From assembly GCA_003024785.1 (NCBI GenBank), contig PUQB01000305.1:62001-126000 (forward strand): 64,000 nt of DNA. Direction: 5' to 3'. Shown here piece after piece: positions 22,690 to 35,215 of this stretch; within the stretch, counting starts at the first letter, position 1; each line of letters begins with the position of its first letter. Below the pieces are notes generated by a model, which was not told the origin of the DNA, did not search any database, and saw only the letters and a list, made by a program, of their open reading frames with translations. The DNA is from Selaginella tamariscina. Lineage: Eukaryota > Streptophyta > Lycopodiopsida > Selaginellales > Selaginellaceae. Position numbers and translations under genes: made by a program.

Positions 22690-25600
22690 CCAAATAAAGA
22701 AGAGCCAATACGCAAAAACTGGGAAAAAGAGAAAGCTACAGTACAAAGAGTGGCAGATTAAATTCAAAAAATACAGCAAGAAGAAAAGCAAGACCCTACA
22801 CCTAATGAAGCAAGCGTGCATTCACAGCAATCCACATCATCAATACCACTTGGAGATTGTATTGTTGCAGTCATTTTGCAACAACCTGTGCAGTTAACAA
22901 TAGGAGAGTTACTCACCTTAGCACCATTTCTACGAATGCAAATAACTAATGCTTTGGACTTCAGCAATATCCAACATGATACCAGTCAAGTCGGAGTGAA
23001 TACGACCAAAGTTCTTAGAGATTAAAAGGATTGGGATGAAGAGGTGCCAATGATTACCGCTCGTATTGGCAAGAACAACATTTAGAACATACCCATTGAT
23101 GGGGGCTTAGGAGTCAACATAATCGAAGAGCAGACTTGCAAGGAACTGGGTTTAGGGCCCATAGAAAATGCACCATTCTTGGTACGAATGGCTGACTAGA
23201 GGAAAGTACGACCCATTAGTATAATCAGATCCGTATGTATAGAAATTGTAGGGATCAAGTTTAAGGTATCTTTGGTCATACTACGTATCAAATAGACGAG
23301 AAAACCATATCAAATATTATTCGAAAGTACGACATAATTGGGAAGACGACGAAATGGTACTATATAAGCATGGACAAGAAGCAGTCGTCAGAACACAACA
23401 GAAGAAAAGCCAATTGAACGACCAACTTGACCATTACGAATGGAGAATTTTGACTGGCATTATGGCTTGAACACATAAGAAGAAAAACTCCTATTCGATA
23501 ACAATTCAGAACTCATAGAGATAGCTATCAAATGACACCAAAGGACGAGAGCGCAAAAAATACGACCACTAATGACCAACAGTAGCAACATATGAACATT
23601 CTCAAACTAACAGACAAATTCAAACAACCCACACAACAACAACTACAATTTGAAACAAAGCATGAACAAATAGCACATACTCAACATAAATTGAAAATTA
23701 CGACTAATGAAAAGACTGAAGAAGTAGAAATTAAAACAAGTGAATACGGACCATGGAAAGTACGAATAGCAGTCGACCTCGAACTGGAATACCGAAAGCA
23801 ATTGATAAATGTACTACGTCAAAATGCAGATGTCTTTGCTTGGAGTTACAAAGATCTTAAGGGAGTTTCACCAACAATATGTACCCACAAAATAGAATTA
23901 CTACCCAGGAAACAACAAGCATACCGTATGAATCCAACATTCCTGGCAAAAGTCAAAGAAGAAGTGGACAAGTTATTTACAAGCCAGATTTATTTATCCA
24001 ATCGAAAACCCACAATGGTTATCATCAATTATCGTAGTACCGAAAAAGAACGGCAAATTACGTATCTACGTCAATTATAAGAAATTGAATGATGTAACTC
24101 GATGGGATACGTACCTAATACCCTTCACCGAAGAGTTGTTAGATACGGTAGTAGGACATGAAATGTATTTCTTTCTAAACGGATTTTCAGGATACAACCA
24201 AGTACAAGTGGACCCAACGGATCAATCAAAAATAGCATTCATTAGTCCTTGGGGTACATATGCATATCACATTATGCCTTTTGGATTATGTAATGCGCCA
24301 TTCACTTTCCAGCGGTTGGTTAGTGAAACATTCCACGATTATATGACAACATTTATGAAGGTTTTCTTGGATGATTTTAGCATTTATGAAACGAAAGACG
24401 AACATTTGGATTGTTTAACAAAGTGTTTTGAAAAGTGCCGATTGAACAATATAGTTCTTAATCTGGAGAAGTGCATATTTTTTGTAAAATCATGAGTCCT
24501 ACTCGGGCATATTATATGCAAAGATGGAATTATAGTGGACCAAGATAAAGTCAAAGTAATATAGACAATGCAACCTCCTAAAGATGTAAGCAAATACGAC
24601 GACTCCTTGATAAAATGGGATATCATTGGCGTTTTATAAAAATTTATGCAGCAATAGTGAAACCATTAACTATGCTCTTAAGGAAAGGAGAACCATTTAT
24701 GGGACCCGCAATGCGAACAGAGCTTCCACACGTTGAAACAAGCATTAATGAAGGCCCCCATACTAGCCAACCCAAATTGGAAACAAGAATTTCATGTATA
24801 AGTGGATGCATTGTCATACGCCATTGGATGCATATTAACACAAACACAGAAAGACGGAAAAGATCGTCCGTTATATTATGTGAGTCGACGGTTAGCACAT
24901 GCAGAAAAGAACTACACAACTACGGAAAAGGAAGCACTCGAAATGGTCTATGCAACCAAGAAATTTCAACATTATTTGTTAGCAAATAAGGTCAAATTCA
25001 TTGTCGATCATCAAGCTCTTATGAGCAAGACCAAGATTGAAGGAAGATTAGTATGATGGTTCTTACTATTGCAAGAGTTCGACTTTCAGATCATTCACAA
25101 ACCATGCAAACTACATCAACAAGCAGATTTCTTAAGCCGTATTACGCATGAAGAAGACGATGGGCGTGAATGATGAACTACCAAATGCGAATTTATTTCA
25201 AATACAAGAAGAACAACCAAAACGATACTACCACCAAGGATATCTATAGGATATTGAACACTTTCTAACTACCAAACTAGCACTAGACAAATATGCATCA
25301 ACACAACAACGTAAACAACTTGTCTTACGTTCCAAGCCGTACTGCATGATATCAGGCATATTATACAAGAAGGGAAAGGATGAAGTCTTAAGGAGATGCG
25401 TACCAATGGAGGAAGTTCAGCTCGTATTATGAGAAGCTCACTCAGGAGAACACGGTGGACACTTTGCAGGAACGTGAACAGCACGCAAAATTCTGTAGTC
25501 CGATTATGGTGGCCCGTGTTCAAAGATGCTATAAATATTGTTAGAAATGTTTGAAATGTAACAACATCAACCAGCTCCATATCATCAAGTTCAGCCATAC

Positions 25601-26560
25601 ATCAACAAAACCATTAGCTCCATTTATGAAGTAGGGAATGGATTTTATGGGACCAATCAATCCTAAAAGCAGCAAGAGGAATCAATATATACTGGTACTC
25701 ACATTTACATTACTAAATGGGCTGAAGCTATCGCACTATGAGATTGCCGCGCAAACACGTCGCCAAGTTTATCTACGAGAATATCGTAGTACGATTTGGT
25801 GCTCTTGTGGAACTTATTAGTGACCAGGGAATCATTTTGTCAACAACGTCATCAAAGTCCTTTGTTAATGGTATATTGTGACATTACATCTCCATGGCAT
25901 ATTATCCACAAGGCATGGTCAGGCAGAAGTTACCAACAAATATTAAAAATCGTATTAAGTGAACACGAATCGCAAAAACTAGGATGAAAAACTCGCTTCC
26001 GCATTACATACCGTACTACATATAAAGTGGCGACAAAGTTTTACACCATTTCAACTAACATACGGATTAGAGGTCATTACGCCTATTGAATATATCATAC
26101 CATCATTATGGATGTTACTCGAATACCATATTGGGGAAACCAGAACAAGTTAGACAATGATGTACAACTTGAAAAGCTCGATGAGAAAAGACAGCAAGCA
26201 GTCTTTAATATACAAGCAATTCAAACACATATTAAGCATGGCACGATTGACTCCAAAGAGTACAACAACGACCCATATTCCGAGTCGGAGAAATGTTATG
26301 GCATTATCGAGGAAATCTTCGACCCATTGAACATAAGTTCAAGTCTAAATGATATGGACCATACATTATTACGGATATTTGGGCTAACAATACCGTCACT
26401 CTTATGGATGATACAACATGAGTCCTACTTACAACAAATCCAAATCACATATGAAAATATACCTCCAACAAGCTGGAGGACGATCTTGACAATGACCGAG
26501 AATACGAATTGCACAGGAAGCGGAAACTCGAATTGCACAGCAAGAGCAAACATGAACTGA
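22690..26560 (+). pseudogene. pol of Ty3 copy 1 (frameshifted)
   Basis: Domains in order. Protease about 23040-23340, with the active-site segment PIDGGLGVN at about 23094 where copy 2 has PIDGGSGVN. Reverse transcriptase about 23740-24600, with NGFSGYNQVQVDP, MPFGLCNAPFTFQR and the FLDD catalytic box at 24364-24375. RNase H about 24790-25160, with YAIGCILTQTQ, RPLYYVSRRLAHAEKNY and VDHQAL. Integrase about 25420-26100, with an AHSGEHGG-type zinc finger, MDFMGPINPKSS and a degraded catalytic core. Many stops and shifts interrupt it. The protease motif DGGSG differs from the usual DTGA. Confidence 0.88.
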
Positions 26561-26819
26561 ACAACAACCTAGAACACGATCCCGACAATAAGTCAGAACA
26601 GAACATGGAAAAACACGTGCCGATATGGCGGGTAGACGTAAGCAAAATCTTCTGGAAACATCGATAAGATCATTCACACAAGGGAGATTCAAAGTCCAAG
26701 AAATGGGGAAATCTGAGAAACACAATGTCCAATGATGAGATATTCTCTATCAAATTTACCAAAAACCAAGGTGTTCACACATCAAGTAAATCAGATATCG
26801 ACATGTGGACTACCCAAAA

Positions 26820-26960
26820 AACACTGACATGCCATAAATATACCAAGCATAAAACAGTAGCATCACCCAACCGAATACACACACTAGGGTTTCCCACTTC
26901 CTCTTTGTTTTCTTCTTCCCCACAGTCTTCAATTCCTTCTCAATTTCCATACTCCATTCA
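26820..26960 (+). promoter_or_regulatory. Possible internal promoter/leader of the 3' ORF
   Basis: Between pol and the extra ORF lies a CATAAATAT tract (about 26833), then TAGGGTTT (26885-26892, a telo-box type motif in reverse), then a CT-rich stretch. The sister element keeps the layout: CCATAAATTC near 58904, TAGGGTTT at 58953-58960, a long CT tract and TTTATTTCAG at about 59032-59041, which would suit a splice acceptor. Either an internal promoter or a spliced subgenomic RNA is possible. Confidence 0.4.
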
Positions 26961-26969
26961 CTAATCGAA

Positions 26970-28759
26970 TTGATGGAGGAATTCACCGACACAACGAGCA
27001 CTTCCACTACAGCACTGAACTTTGCATCCCCAGTCCGAACCAGCAGTACCAATCTCACCAGTCTTGTACCACGTTGCGTCCAGCACCAACACTCATTTCC
27101 GATATACGAGAATGGATACAATGAATGCAATTGGAAAAGTACTTCGACACATTTGTTCACAAACGATTGGGCCAACAGGGTGAGCACTTAGGCGATCAAG
27201 CGATTAAGGCTTATGCACCGCAACTCAAGACCTTACAACTACACGGCGGGGCATTCGCTTTCACAAGTAAGTTCATTAGGAATGTGTTTGAATTACTAGA
27301 TCCAGAGGCTTCTTTCGACCCAATTCCGCAAGTCCACACATACATTCAAGCCTACATCGACAACTATGACAGGTTTCTCCAAAAACAGAGGACTACCAAC
27401 GCAGCACCAACATCTATCTTACAGGAACCCCGCATCAAGGCGATCACCACTGCTGCATTTGCTTTTCAAAAAACTCCGGCAAGTTTCAATAAGGAAATCG
27501 GGTACGTTTATCATATAACTGAACAGGGACACAAACCGGATTGGGGGGAGCTAGTCGTAGTGGGATTGCAAATGAGCTTCAAACTCTACACAATCCCAAA
27601 AGCAAGGATAAGGAGACGACTGTATTTCCAATGCTTCATCACATTCTAACAGCACTCCGTATTACGCACGTAGATTTAGCACCAACAAGTACACCGGTAA
27701 TCACGACAAGGATGTCATTTTGGTTAGGTCTCACTTCACAGTACCCAGACAATGTTTTTGACACTCGTGATTTAGATGCACCACTACCAACCAAGCCGAA
27801 AAAACGACCACGCTCATAGGCAAAGAAACCAGAAGAACCACAAACACAAGAACTGGTGTCATACCAATTTGTGGAGGACGAGGAAGAAGATGATCAAGTC
27901 TTACATAGGAGATCGTTACCACGAGGAGACCTTCGAAGGACGTGTAATAAGCTCATGGCATCAACTTCCGTAGCACACATGGAATGTGAAAACTCAACAC
28001 CACCAGATCACATCCATACGGGAGATCGTAATAAGTCTACAGCACCAACCTCTGCAGCACACATGGAGTGTGGAGACTCAGCACCATTAGACAACATCCA
28101 TACGGGAGACACCGTAATACCATCACCTCCGTCAACTCATCCTCTATCTACCATAGGTACTCCTCACATCATAGCACATCATGTATGAACTACGACAGAG
28201 CACATATGGGATCCAGCTGTTCAACAGACACATCAAGAACCGCATTCACCCTCACCCACACATGGACAGCAAGCCAAGAACGACATTCACGATAAAGGGA
28301 AGGAGAAAGACCCTCCCAACCACAACAAATGGGGCATCACACATCAGATCGTCAGAAGCAGGACACACTCAGAGGTTAAGCACACGCATTACCACCGCAA
28401 GACCCGACAAATGATCCTACTCTTGAAGGTCAACTTTCACATCTTCGGAGTGTTGTCGATTCCCTCATACAACAAGTAGCGTTCAACGAGGAGAGGCGAC
28501 TCTCACTCAACAACTCCATGACCATTGTAACGCCATCGACAAGTAACTCCATGAACAATCAAATATCATGCGTCGTATGTACGAATAACACAAGGTACTC
28601 ATGGACATCGTGCACACACAAGCTAAACAAGTACGCAACATCCATGACAAGCTGAGCGATTTCAACCCAACAACTGCCACAACCACAAACGACACAGAAG
28701 AAGTACGCAAACTACGTGAGGAGAACCACAAGCTCAAGACCGTGGTTGCATCTTTCTGT
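26970..28759 (+). pseudogene. Extra sense ORF between pol and 3' LTR, copy 1
   Basis: A separate coding region of unknown function. It starts near the ATG at 26970 (MEEFTDTTSTS), moves to another frame at about 27125-27649 (LEKYFDTFVHKRLGQQGEHL, then a segment with FDPIPQVHTYIQAYIDNYDRF and GHKPDWGELVVVGL), then at about 27640-27820 a part with FWLGLTSQYPDNVFD and a basic KPKKRPR that could be a nuclear signal. A 28-codon tandem duplication follows at 27965-28113, then a Gln/Thr/His/Pro-rich part. The end (about 28600-28750) is a coiled-coil-like segment with VRKLREENHKLKTVV. The chromovirus cuts it at 28760; a short rest lies at 35156-35215. The copy 2 homologue is 59047-60881. I see no signal peptide or membrane segment typical of envelope proteins. 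Confidence 0.75.
27965..28113 (+). repeat. 28-codon tandem duplication in the 3' ORF
   Basis: The block with AHMEC...HIHTGD is present twice with an 84-bp period (AHMEC codons near 27970 and 28054). It keeps the frame. Confidence 0.8.
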
Positions 28760-29430
28760 TGTCAAGCCACGATCCAGGAACCAAGAAGAGAGCAGGATTC
28801 CAAGAACAGGAAGGCTTGACTCAGGAATAGGACCGAGAGCAGGATAGGAACTAGGAACAGGAACAGGACGGATCCAGGAGCAAGACATGATCAATATAGG
28901 ATCCGGGAGCAAAATAGGAAGGCACAGGACAGGATCCAGGAACAAGACAGAAACATGACAGGATCCGGGAACAAGACAGGAGTAGGACATGATCCAGGAG
29001 CAGGACAGGAAACAGGAGCGAGACAGGAGCAGGACAGGAAACAAGACAAGAACAAGTCAAGACAAGATTGATTGTAGTAAGACTGGTGTTGATAATAACT
29101 AATTGTACAACAATTAGGTCGGAGCTTTTATGCTCAACTCCAAGAGCTAATCTAGGCATGAGTGCTAAAAGTGGTTGCATGCATGCAAAAGTGACTGCAT
29201 GCATGCAGAGGCTAAGATGAGTCCACATGTCCCTTATCCTCTAGATATATCCTGTGGCATATCCTATAGAATATCCTACAACCGTATCCTATATCCGGAA
29301 TCCCTGTAAGAATATCCTGCAACCGTATCCTGTGTCCGGAATCCTGGTAGGAATATCCTGTAGGAAAGTCCTGCAACCCGTATCCTGTATCCTGTATCCG
29401 GAATCCTGTATCCTGTATCTAGTCGTGACA
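28760..29430 (-). repeat. 3' LTR of the nested chromovirus
   Basis: 671 bp. Nearest the chromovirus body it has repeats of TATCCTG(T/C)A-type units (about 29247-29420). At its other end it has repeats of ACAGGAKCMGGA-type units (about 28835-29050). It differs from the other LTR mainly by small indels. Confidence 0.92.
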
Positions 29431-29439
29431 GTACCTCTC

Positions 29440-32400
29440 CTTAAAGACAAGTTCCACGAGTCTTGGGACCTGGTTTAGCAGGATAATGCCGATGGAAGGC
29501 AACAACTTTGGAAGAAGCATGGAATAAGTTGGATGTGGGTTCCCAAGTGCGATCAGAAGGCAAATAACCTTTCCAATCCACAAAGTATTAGAGTTGGCGG
29601 CGATGAAGACGAAAATCAAGAATGGCTGCAACTTCGTACTCCGGTTCATTGTCAATGACCACATGAGGGGGAGGAGAAGAAGCACGATCGGGAAGAGAAG
29701 AAGATGATACGGCTCCAACAAGGAGGTGTGAAACACAGGATGAAGTTTCACCGTGATGGTAACTCGAGTCGGAAAGCTATAGGATTTACCTCCGCCACAA
29801 TCCTGTAAGGGCCCATCGTTGAAAATCCAACTTAGAAGAAGGCCTGTTGGTGCGAATGTCACGAAGAAGCCACACGAGATCACCAATCTTGTATGTAGGT
29901 GCCGGCTGACGGTGAGCATCAGCATGATGCTTGTATCGTTCCTGTGCCTGAAGATGAACCTGGAGATCATCCTGTACCTGCAAGATGCTGGACGATCCTG
30001 TACTGCAGGAGCGGAAGAAGGAGAAGCGGGAGGAGCAAAGTCAAAACGTGGATGGTGGCCTGTAAGAGCAAAGAAAGGTGTCTGTCCTGTAGATGCGTGA
30101 ACGAGTTGTTGTAGGCAAACTCCGCCATTGGAAGAAGGTCCAACCAGTTGTCCTGCTGGTAACTGATGAAGCAACGAAGATACTGTTCCAAGGTCTGAAT
30201 TGTGCGTTCGGACTGCCCATCGTTTGTGGGTGATATCCTGAAGAAAGATCCGCTTTAACCTGTAGACTCCGAAGAAGCTCTCGCCAAAACTTGGACATGA
30301 ATTGTGGACCTCGATCGGAAACAATGCTCTCAGGAAGACCATGATGTCGGAACACCTCATGGATCACCAACTCGGTAGTTGTCTGACCTGTAACTGTCTT
30401 GTTGCAGGGTAGAAATGAGCCTGCTTGGTGAAACGGTCAACCACCACAAGAACTGCATCGAATCCACGAGGAGGAAGATCTGTGAGGAAATCCATAGAAA
30501 TGGATCTCTAAGGAGCAGAAGGAACAGGAAGAAGAGACGAAGAAGACCAGAGGGTGCATATGAGGCATCTTCGACCTGTTACAAGTGTCACAACTCGTAC
30601 AAACCTTTCCACAAAACCTCGCAACCTAGGCCACCAATAGTTGCAGTCACCAATTCCACTGTCTTGGCCACACCAAAATGTCTGTAGCCGGGGTATCATG
30701 ACAATCCTATACCACACGAGTCCTGGAAATACCAACAGGAACGTACAGGAGACCTTCCCAGTACAGGAGTCCATCCTGTATGGCGAACAACTTCTAGTCT
30801 GAACGGGAACTGGAGAAAGAGGAACTTGCAACGTCAGGATGAATGTGAAAACACATTCTTTGCCAAGTCATCTGTAGCCAACTGCGAACGATGTCCTGTA
30901 GGAGTGTTGAATTTGTTGGAGCCTGATGAACCTGTAGTGCCGCAAGTCGGAAACGATCAGGCCCAACAACACTTATCTTTGACAGTCATATGCAGGATCG
31001 CCCGGGATCGGTGTGAGGTAAGAGTGCCTAGACAATGCGTCCGCCTTGCCATTCTGAAAATCGGGCCTGTAGACAATGACAAATCAAAACGTGATAGGAA
31101 CTCCGCCCACCTAGCCTGTCGCCGACTGAGAACTCCGAGCTGTTTGAAAATACTCTAGGTTTTGTGATCCGTAAGAACTTGTACAGGATGCGCAGCACCT
31201 TCCAGAAAATGCCGCCACTTCTCGAACAAATCCACAATAGCCTTGAGTTCCTTGTCATGAATCTCGTAATTGATCTCTGCCGAAAGGAACTTACGAGAGT
31301 GAAAAGTTACAGGATGAAGCAACTTGTCTTCTCCAACTTGTAATAGGACGGATCCTACTACAAAATCCGAGGCATCTCCTTCAACGAATAAAGGACAAGA
31401 AGGGTCAGGATGTGCTAAAATTGGAGCTATCGTGAAGGCGTCCTTGAGTGTTGTGAATGCAAATTCCGCCTTGTCGGACCAAGAGAAAACCCCGGTGCGC
31501 TTGGTGAGTTCCGTGAGTGGAAGTACATGCTTGGAGAAATCCTGTATGAACCGCCTGTAGAAGTTTGCAAAGCCAAGGAAACATTGTACATCTCGTACAG
31601 ACTTGGGCCTCCCACTCCACGATGGTCTTCACCTTGTGCATGTCCATGGAAACGCCAGCAGGAGAGACGATGTAGCCTAACAACTCCACATAATCCTTAT
31701 CGAAAAAACACTTCTCCAACTTCGCATACAGGCCATGCTTGCGAAGCCGCTGTAGAACTAATCGTACGTGCTTGTCATGTGCCGCCTGGTCCTTGGAGAA
31801 AATCAAAATGTCGTCGAGGTAGATCACCACAAACTAGTCCAAGAAGTCACTAAATATCGTTCACCATGTGTGGGAACACGGTTGGGGCATTGGTAAGGCC
31901 AAAAGGCATCACTGTGTACTCGAAGTGTCCATACCTTGTACAAAAGGCAGTCTTCCACTCATCGCCTGGACAATTCGTACAAGGTTGTAGGCCCTCGTAA
32001 GGCAATTTTCGTGAACACCTTTGCTCCTCGCAGCCAATCGAGAAGTTCCGGGATCAATGGCAACGGGTACCGATTCCGAATGGTGACTTGATTCAAACCC
32101 CTGTAGTCCACAACCAAACGTAAACTCTCATCCTTCTTCTTGACAAAGAAGATAGGCGCTCCTGCAGGGGACTTTGAGTGACGGAATGAAGCCGGATGCC
32201 AAGTTGTCCTCGATGTACTGACGAAGAACCTCCAACTCTGTGGGTGACAATGCATAAATCGGTCCGAACGGTGGAGTCTTTCCTTCCGCAAGATCAATAG
32301 GACAGTCGTAGGACCTGTGAACAGGAAGAACTGCAGCCTTGTGCTTGTCAAAAACGTCCTTAAAGTCGTGGTACTTGGATGGTAGGGAAGAAGGAGGAGA

Positions 32401-33340
32401 AGGAGAAGGAGAGGGAAGGAGATTGAAAAACAGGAGAGTCGGATACAGGAAAGGTAGAAGAGGACGTAGGAGTTACTTGAAAGGCAAAAAGGTGGAAAGG
32501 AGCAGGATCAGTGGCGAGTTCATGCATGGTAGTGGTAAGAACTCGGAGAGGAGAAGGAGGGAGCTGTGACTGAAAAAGAGGAAGGATCTTGGGGGTGGAA
32601 CAGAAGCAGTAACAAAAGAAGCAGGATTGGAAAAAACCTGTGTGGTGTTGACGAGTGTACAGGATTGGAAGAATCCTGTACAGGAGTCCGTGGTTGCGCA
32701 GGAGGGGAAAAGCCTGCGAATGTGCTGACGAATCAACAGGAGGTGGATCCTGTTGAGGAGGAACCTTCGACACTGATACAGGATTGGAAGAACCCTGTAC
32801 AGGAACCGCAAACTTACAGGAGTGGAGAGAGCCTGCGGATGTGCTGAGGAACTGACATGAGGTGAATCCTGTCGAGGAGGAGTCTTCAACACTGGTACAG
32901 GAACAGGCACGGTCAATCCTGTAGCTTGTACTGCCTCAGATACTAAGGATGTATCCTGCACACAGGAAGGTACAGGATTGATCCTAGCTGTCGGAGAGGA
33001 AAACGTGAGCGTCCTAGACCTCCAGTCGATCTGCGGATTTGCAACAACGAACCATGGCATGCCCAAAATGATGGGAGTCGACCGAGTCTTGATCAAGTTG
33101 AAGGAAATTGAACAGTTGAATGTGCCATGACTGCAGAGAGAGGTTCGGTAGCATGGGTAACTGCGCCAGAAGCAATCAGACGCCCATCGGCCACCTCTAC
33201 AGGAACTGCACGCTTCAACTTCACCACCGAAATGCCATGTTGAGTTGCAAAATGTCATCCATGAAGCATGCATTTGCACCAGTGTCTAACAGGCAAACTC
33301 CTTGAGCTCTCGATTATTAAGATGAATGTGTACAGGAAAC
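29440..33340 (-). pseudogene. pol of the nested chromovirus (frameshifted)
   Basis: Minus strand, domains in order. Protease with LLDTGA (DTGA codons 33275-33286) and a distal ILGMPWF motif near 33050-33075. Reverse transcriptase about 32200-31405, with [22 protein letters not shown] (the usual FTKIDLRG Asp is changed to Ala) and YLDD at 31810-31821. RNase H around 31400-31000, poorly preserved. Integrase about 30700-29990, with IVSDRGPQF (Asp codon about 30314-30316), SSGYHPQT and [10 protein letters not shown]. The chromodomain lies at about 29640-29500 and shows YFVDWKGYLPSD, TWEPTSNL and a terminal FH. Stops and frame changes are frequent, for example one in the chromodomain just before YFVDW. 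Confidence 0.87.
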
Positions 33341-34370
33341 TTAAGTGATGGAATGGTATGAGCAGCACCAATGGAGCCTGCACCTACGTCCAACTTCGCG
33401 GCTCCTAGACGAAGTGGACATTGGAGTTTTCCGACTGAACTTCAGCTTCAACTTCACGCGTCTTGAAGTTCCTGGCTTTAATAGGACAATCTGCCACCTT
33501 GTGTCCTGCTCCACCACAATACAAGCACAGGTTCTCACTGGACGACGTTGCTTCTCAGCAGCGGAAAGAGAGCCACGCTTGGATTTCTCAACCTCCATAG
33601 GAACTACTCCAGAAGGTGGTGCAGGAACATGTACCACAGCTGCAGGATTGGTTTGCAGGAACTGCTGACGGGATCTTTCCTGACGACGCTCGAACAAACG
33701 GTTGTCGCAACGAACAGCTTGTTGCATGATCTCCGCTAATGTTTGGGCATCCGGTAACGTAAGGAGAAGGTCCTTCACGTCATCCCTCAACCCAAAACGG
33801 AAGTGTTCGATCAATGCAGTCTCGTCCCATGGAATGTTCGTGCAAAGTTGCTGAAATTCGGATGCATAGACGGAAGCTGGTCGGGATCCTTGAGTGAGCT
33901 TCCGTAACTTCGTGCATGCAGAACGGTACTTATCAGGATCTCCAAACAGGCTTCAAAGGCAGCCACGAAACCTTCAAAGTCTTCCATCAATGGGTCGTCA
34001 CGCTCCAGCAAGGGGGCAACCCAAGCCCGTGGAGATCCACTTAGTAAGGATGCCAAAAGACCCACCTTTTGAGCATCAGTCGAGTAGCGCGTGGTTGCAT
34101 ACGGATCAAGAGCCGGATCTGATTCAGGAAACCTTGGAAATCGGCACGATTGCCACTGAACTTTCTGGCATGCTCTTCGGCTCCGAAGAAAAGTTCGATG
34201 AAGAGGAACCACCGATGCCTGAGAGAGCCTGCGCAGCAGCCTTGGAGGATGCATCAGCAGCTGCATGTGCCGCATTGGTGGAACCTTGCATCGGTGACCA
34301 CTTGGCGCAAAGTGGCCAGCTCATGAAGCAACATTTGGTGCTCGCGTTGAAAGCGCTCAAAATCAGCCAT
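33341..34370 (-). pseudogene. gag of the nested chromovirus (frameshifted)
   Basis: The ATG at 34370 opens with MADFERFQREHQMLLHELA, a coiled-coil-like start, but the frame stops after about 36 codons. The capsid-type segment follows in another frame (about 34110-33960: STDAQKVGLLASLLSGSPRAW, ERDDPLMEDFEGF), typical of Ty3/sushi-type Gag. A CCHC knuckle (CLYCGGAGHKVADC) is readable near 33520-33480 in a frame different from the capsid part. It needs at least two frame corrections to be continuous. Confidence 0.85.
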
Positions 34371-34462
34371 GATCTATGAAAGAAAAAGGAGGAAAAAAGG
34401 AAAAGAATCAAGAAAAAAGGTAGCTGGAAAACGGAGAGCTAATGAAGCAGTTACTATCAAAC

Positions 34463-35150
34463 TGTCAAGCCACGATCCAGGAACCAGGAAGAGACAGGAT
34501 TCCAAGAACATGAAGGCTTGACTCAGCAGGACCGAGAGCAGGAAGGAACTAGGAACAGGAACAGGACAGATCCAGGAGCAAGACAGGATCAGGATAGGAT
34601 CGGAGCAAGACAGGAAGCGCAAGATAGGATCCAGGAACAAGACAGAAACAGGACAGGATCCGGGAACAAGACAGGAGCAGGACAGGATGGAACAAGACAG
34701 GAGCAGGAATCCAGGAGCAGGACAGGAAACAGGAGCGAGACAGGAGCAGGACAGGAAACAAGACAAGAACAAGTCAAGACGAGATTGATCATAGTAAGAC
34801 TGGTGTTGATAGTAACTGATTGTACAACAATTAGGTCGGAGCTTTTATGCTCACAACTCCAAGAGCTAATCTAGGCATGAGTGCTAAAAGTGGTTGCATG
34901 CATGCAAAAGTGACTACATGCATGCAGAGGCTAAGATGAGTCCACATGTCCCTTATCCTCTAGGTATCCTGTAGGAATATCCTGCAACTGTATCCTGTAT
35001 CCAGAATCCCTGTAGGAATATCCTGCAATCGTATCCTGTGTCCGGAATCCTAGTAGGAATATCCTGTAAGAAAGTCCTGCAACCCGTATCCTGTATCCGG
35101 AATCTTGTATCATGTATCCGGAATCCTGTATCCTGTATCGAGTCGTGACA
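34463..35150 (-). repeat. 5' LTR of the nested chromovirus
   Basis: 688 bp, nearly identical to 28760-29430. On the minus strand the LTR ends GGCTTGACA and is followed directly by GTTTGATAGTAACTGC, not by the TGG start of a usual tRNA primer site. Confidence 0.92.
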
Positions 35151-35209
35151 TCTATGGGACAATGGGGACATCATAAGGTTGCATCGGGGCAATGCAACAC
35201 TTCTAGTCT

Positions 35210-35215
35210 GGGGGA
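35210..35215 (+). other. Polypurine tract of Ty3 copy 1
   Basis: GGGGGA immediately before the 3' LTR; identical in copy 2 at 60876-60881. Confidence 0.7.

Larger units (their letters stand above)
28760..35150 (-). mobile_element. Nested chromovirus (Ty3/gypsy with chromodomain)
   Basis: Complete 6391-bp element inserted antisense in the 3' ORF of Ty3 copy 1. LTRs are 34463-35150 (5') and 28760-29430 (3'); each begins TGTCA and ends TGACA on the plus strand. The target duplication is TCTGT (28755-28759) and TCTAT (35151-35155), one base apart; copy 2 has TTCTATG at this point. Order on the minus strand: gag, zinc knuckle, DTGA protease, reverse transcriptase, RNase H region, integrase, chromodomain, polypurine tract, LTR. 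Motifs ([30 protein letters not shown]) resemble the Tf1/sushi/Tcn1-type chromoviruses known from fungi and seed-free plants. Frames are broken, so it is dead, but the LTRs are very similar, which suggests a fairly recent insertion. Confidence 0.93.

Noticed and set aside
26970..28759. Envelope gene (endogenous retrovirus)
   Set aside because: Position fits, but no signal peptide, fusion peptide or membrane anchor is visible and the composition is polar with a coiled-coil end.
34374..34874. Frames rich in Leu/Ser/Cys/Pro, or in Gln/Arg/Thr, within the chromovirus LTR
   Set aside because: They mirror the ACAGGAGCAGGA-type short repeats in the LTR on the two strands.
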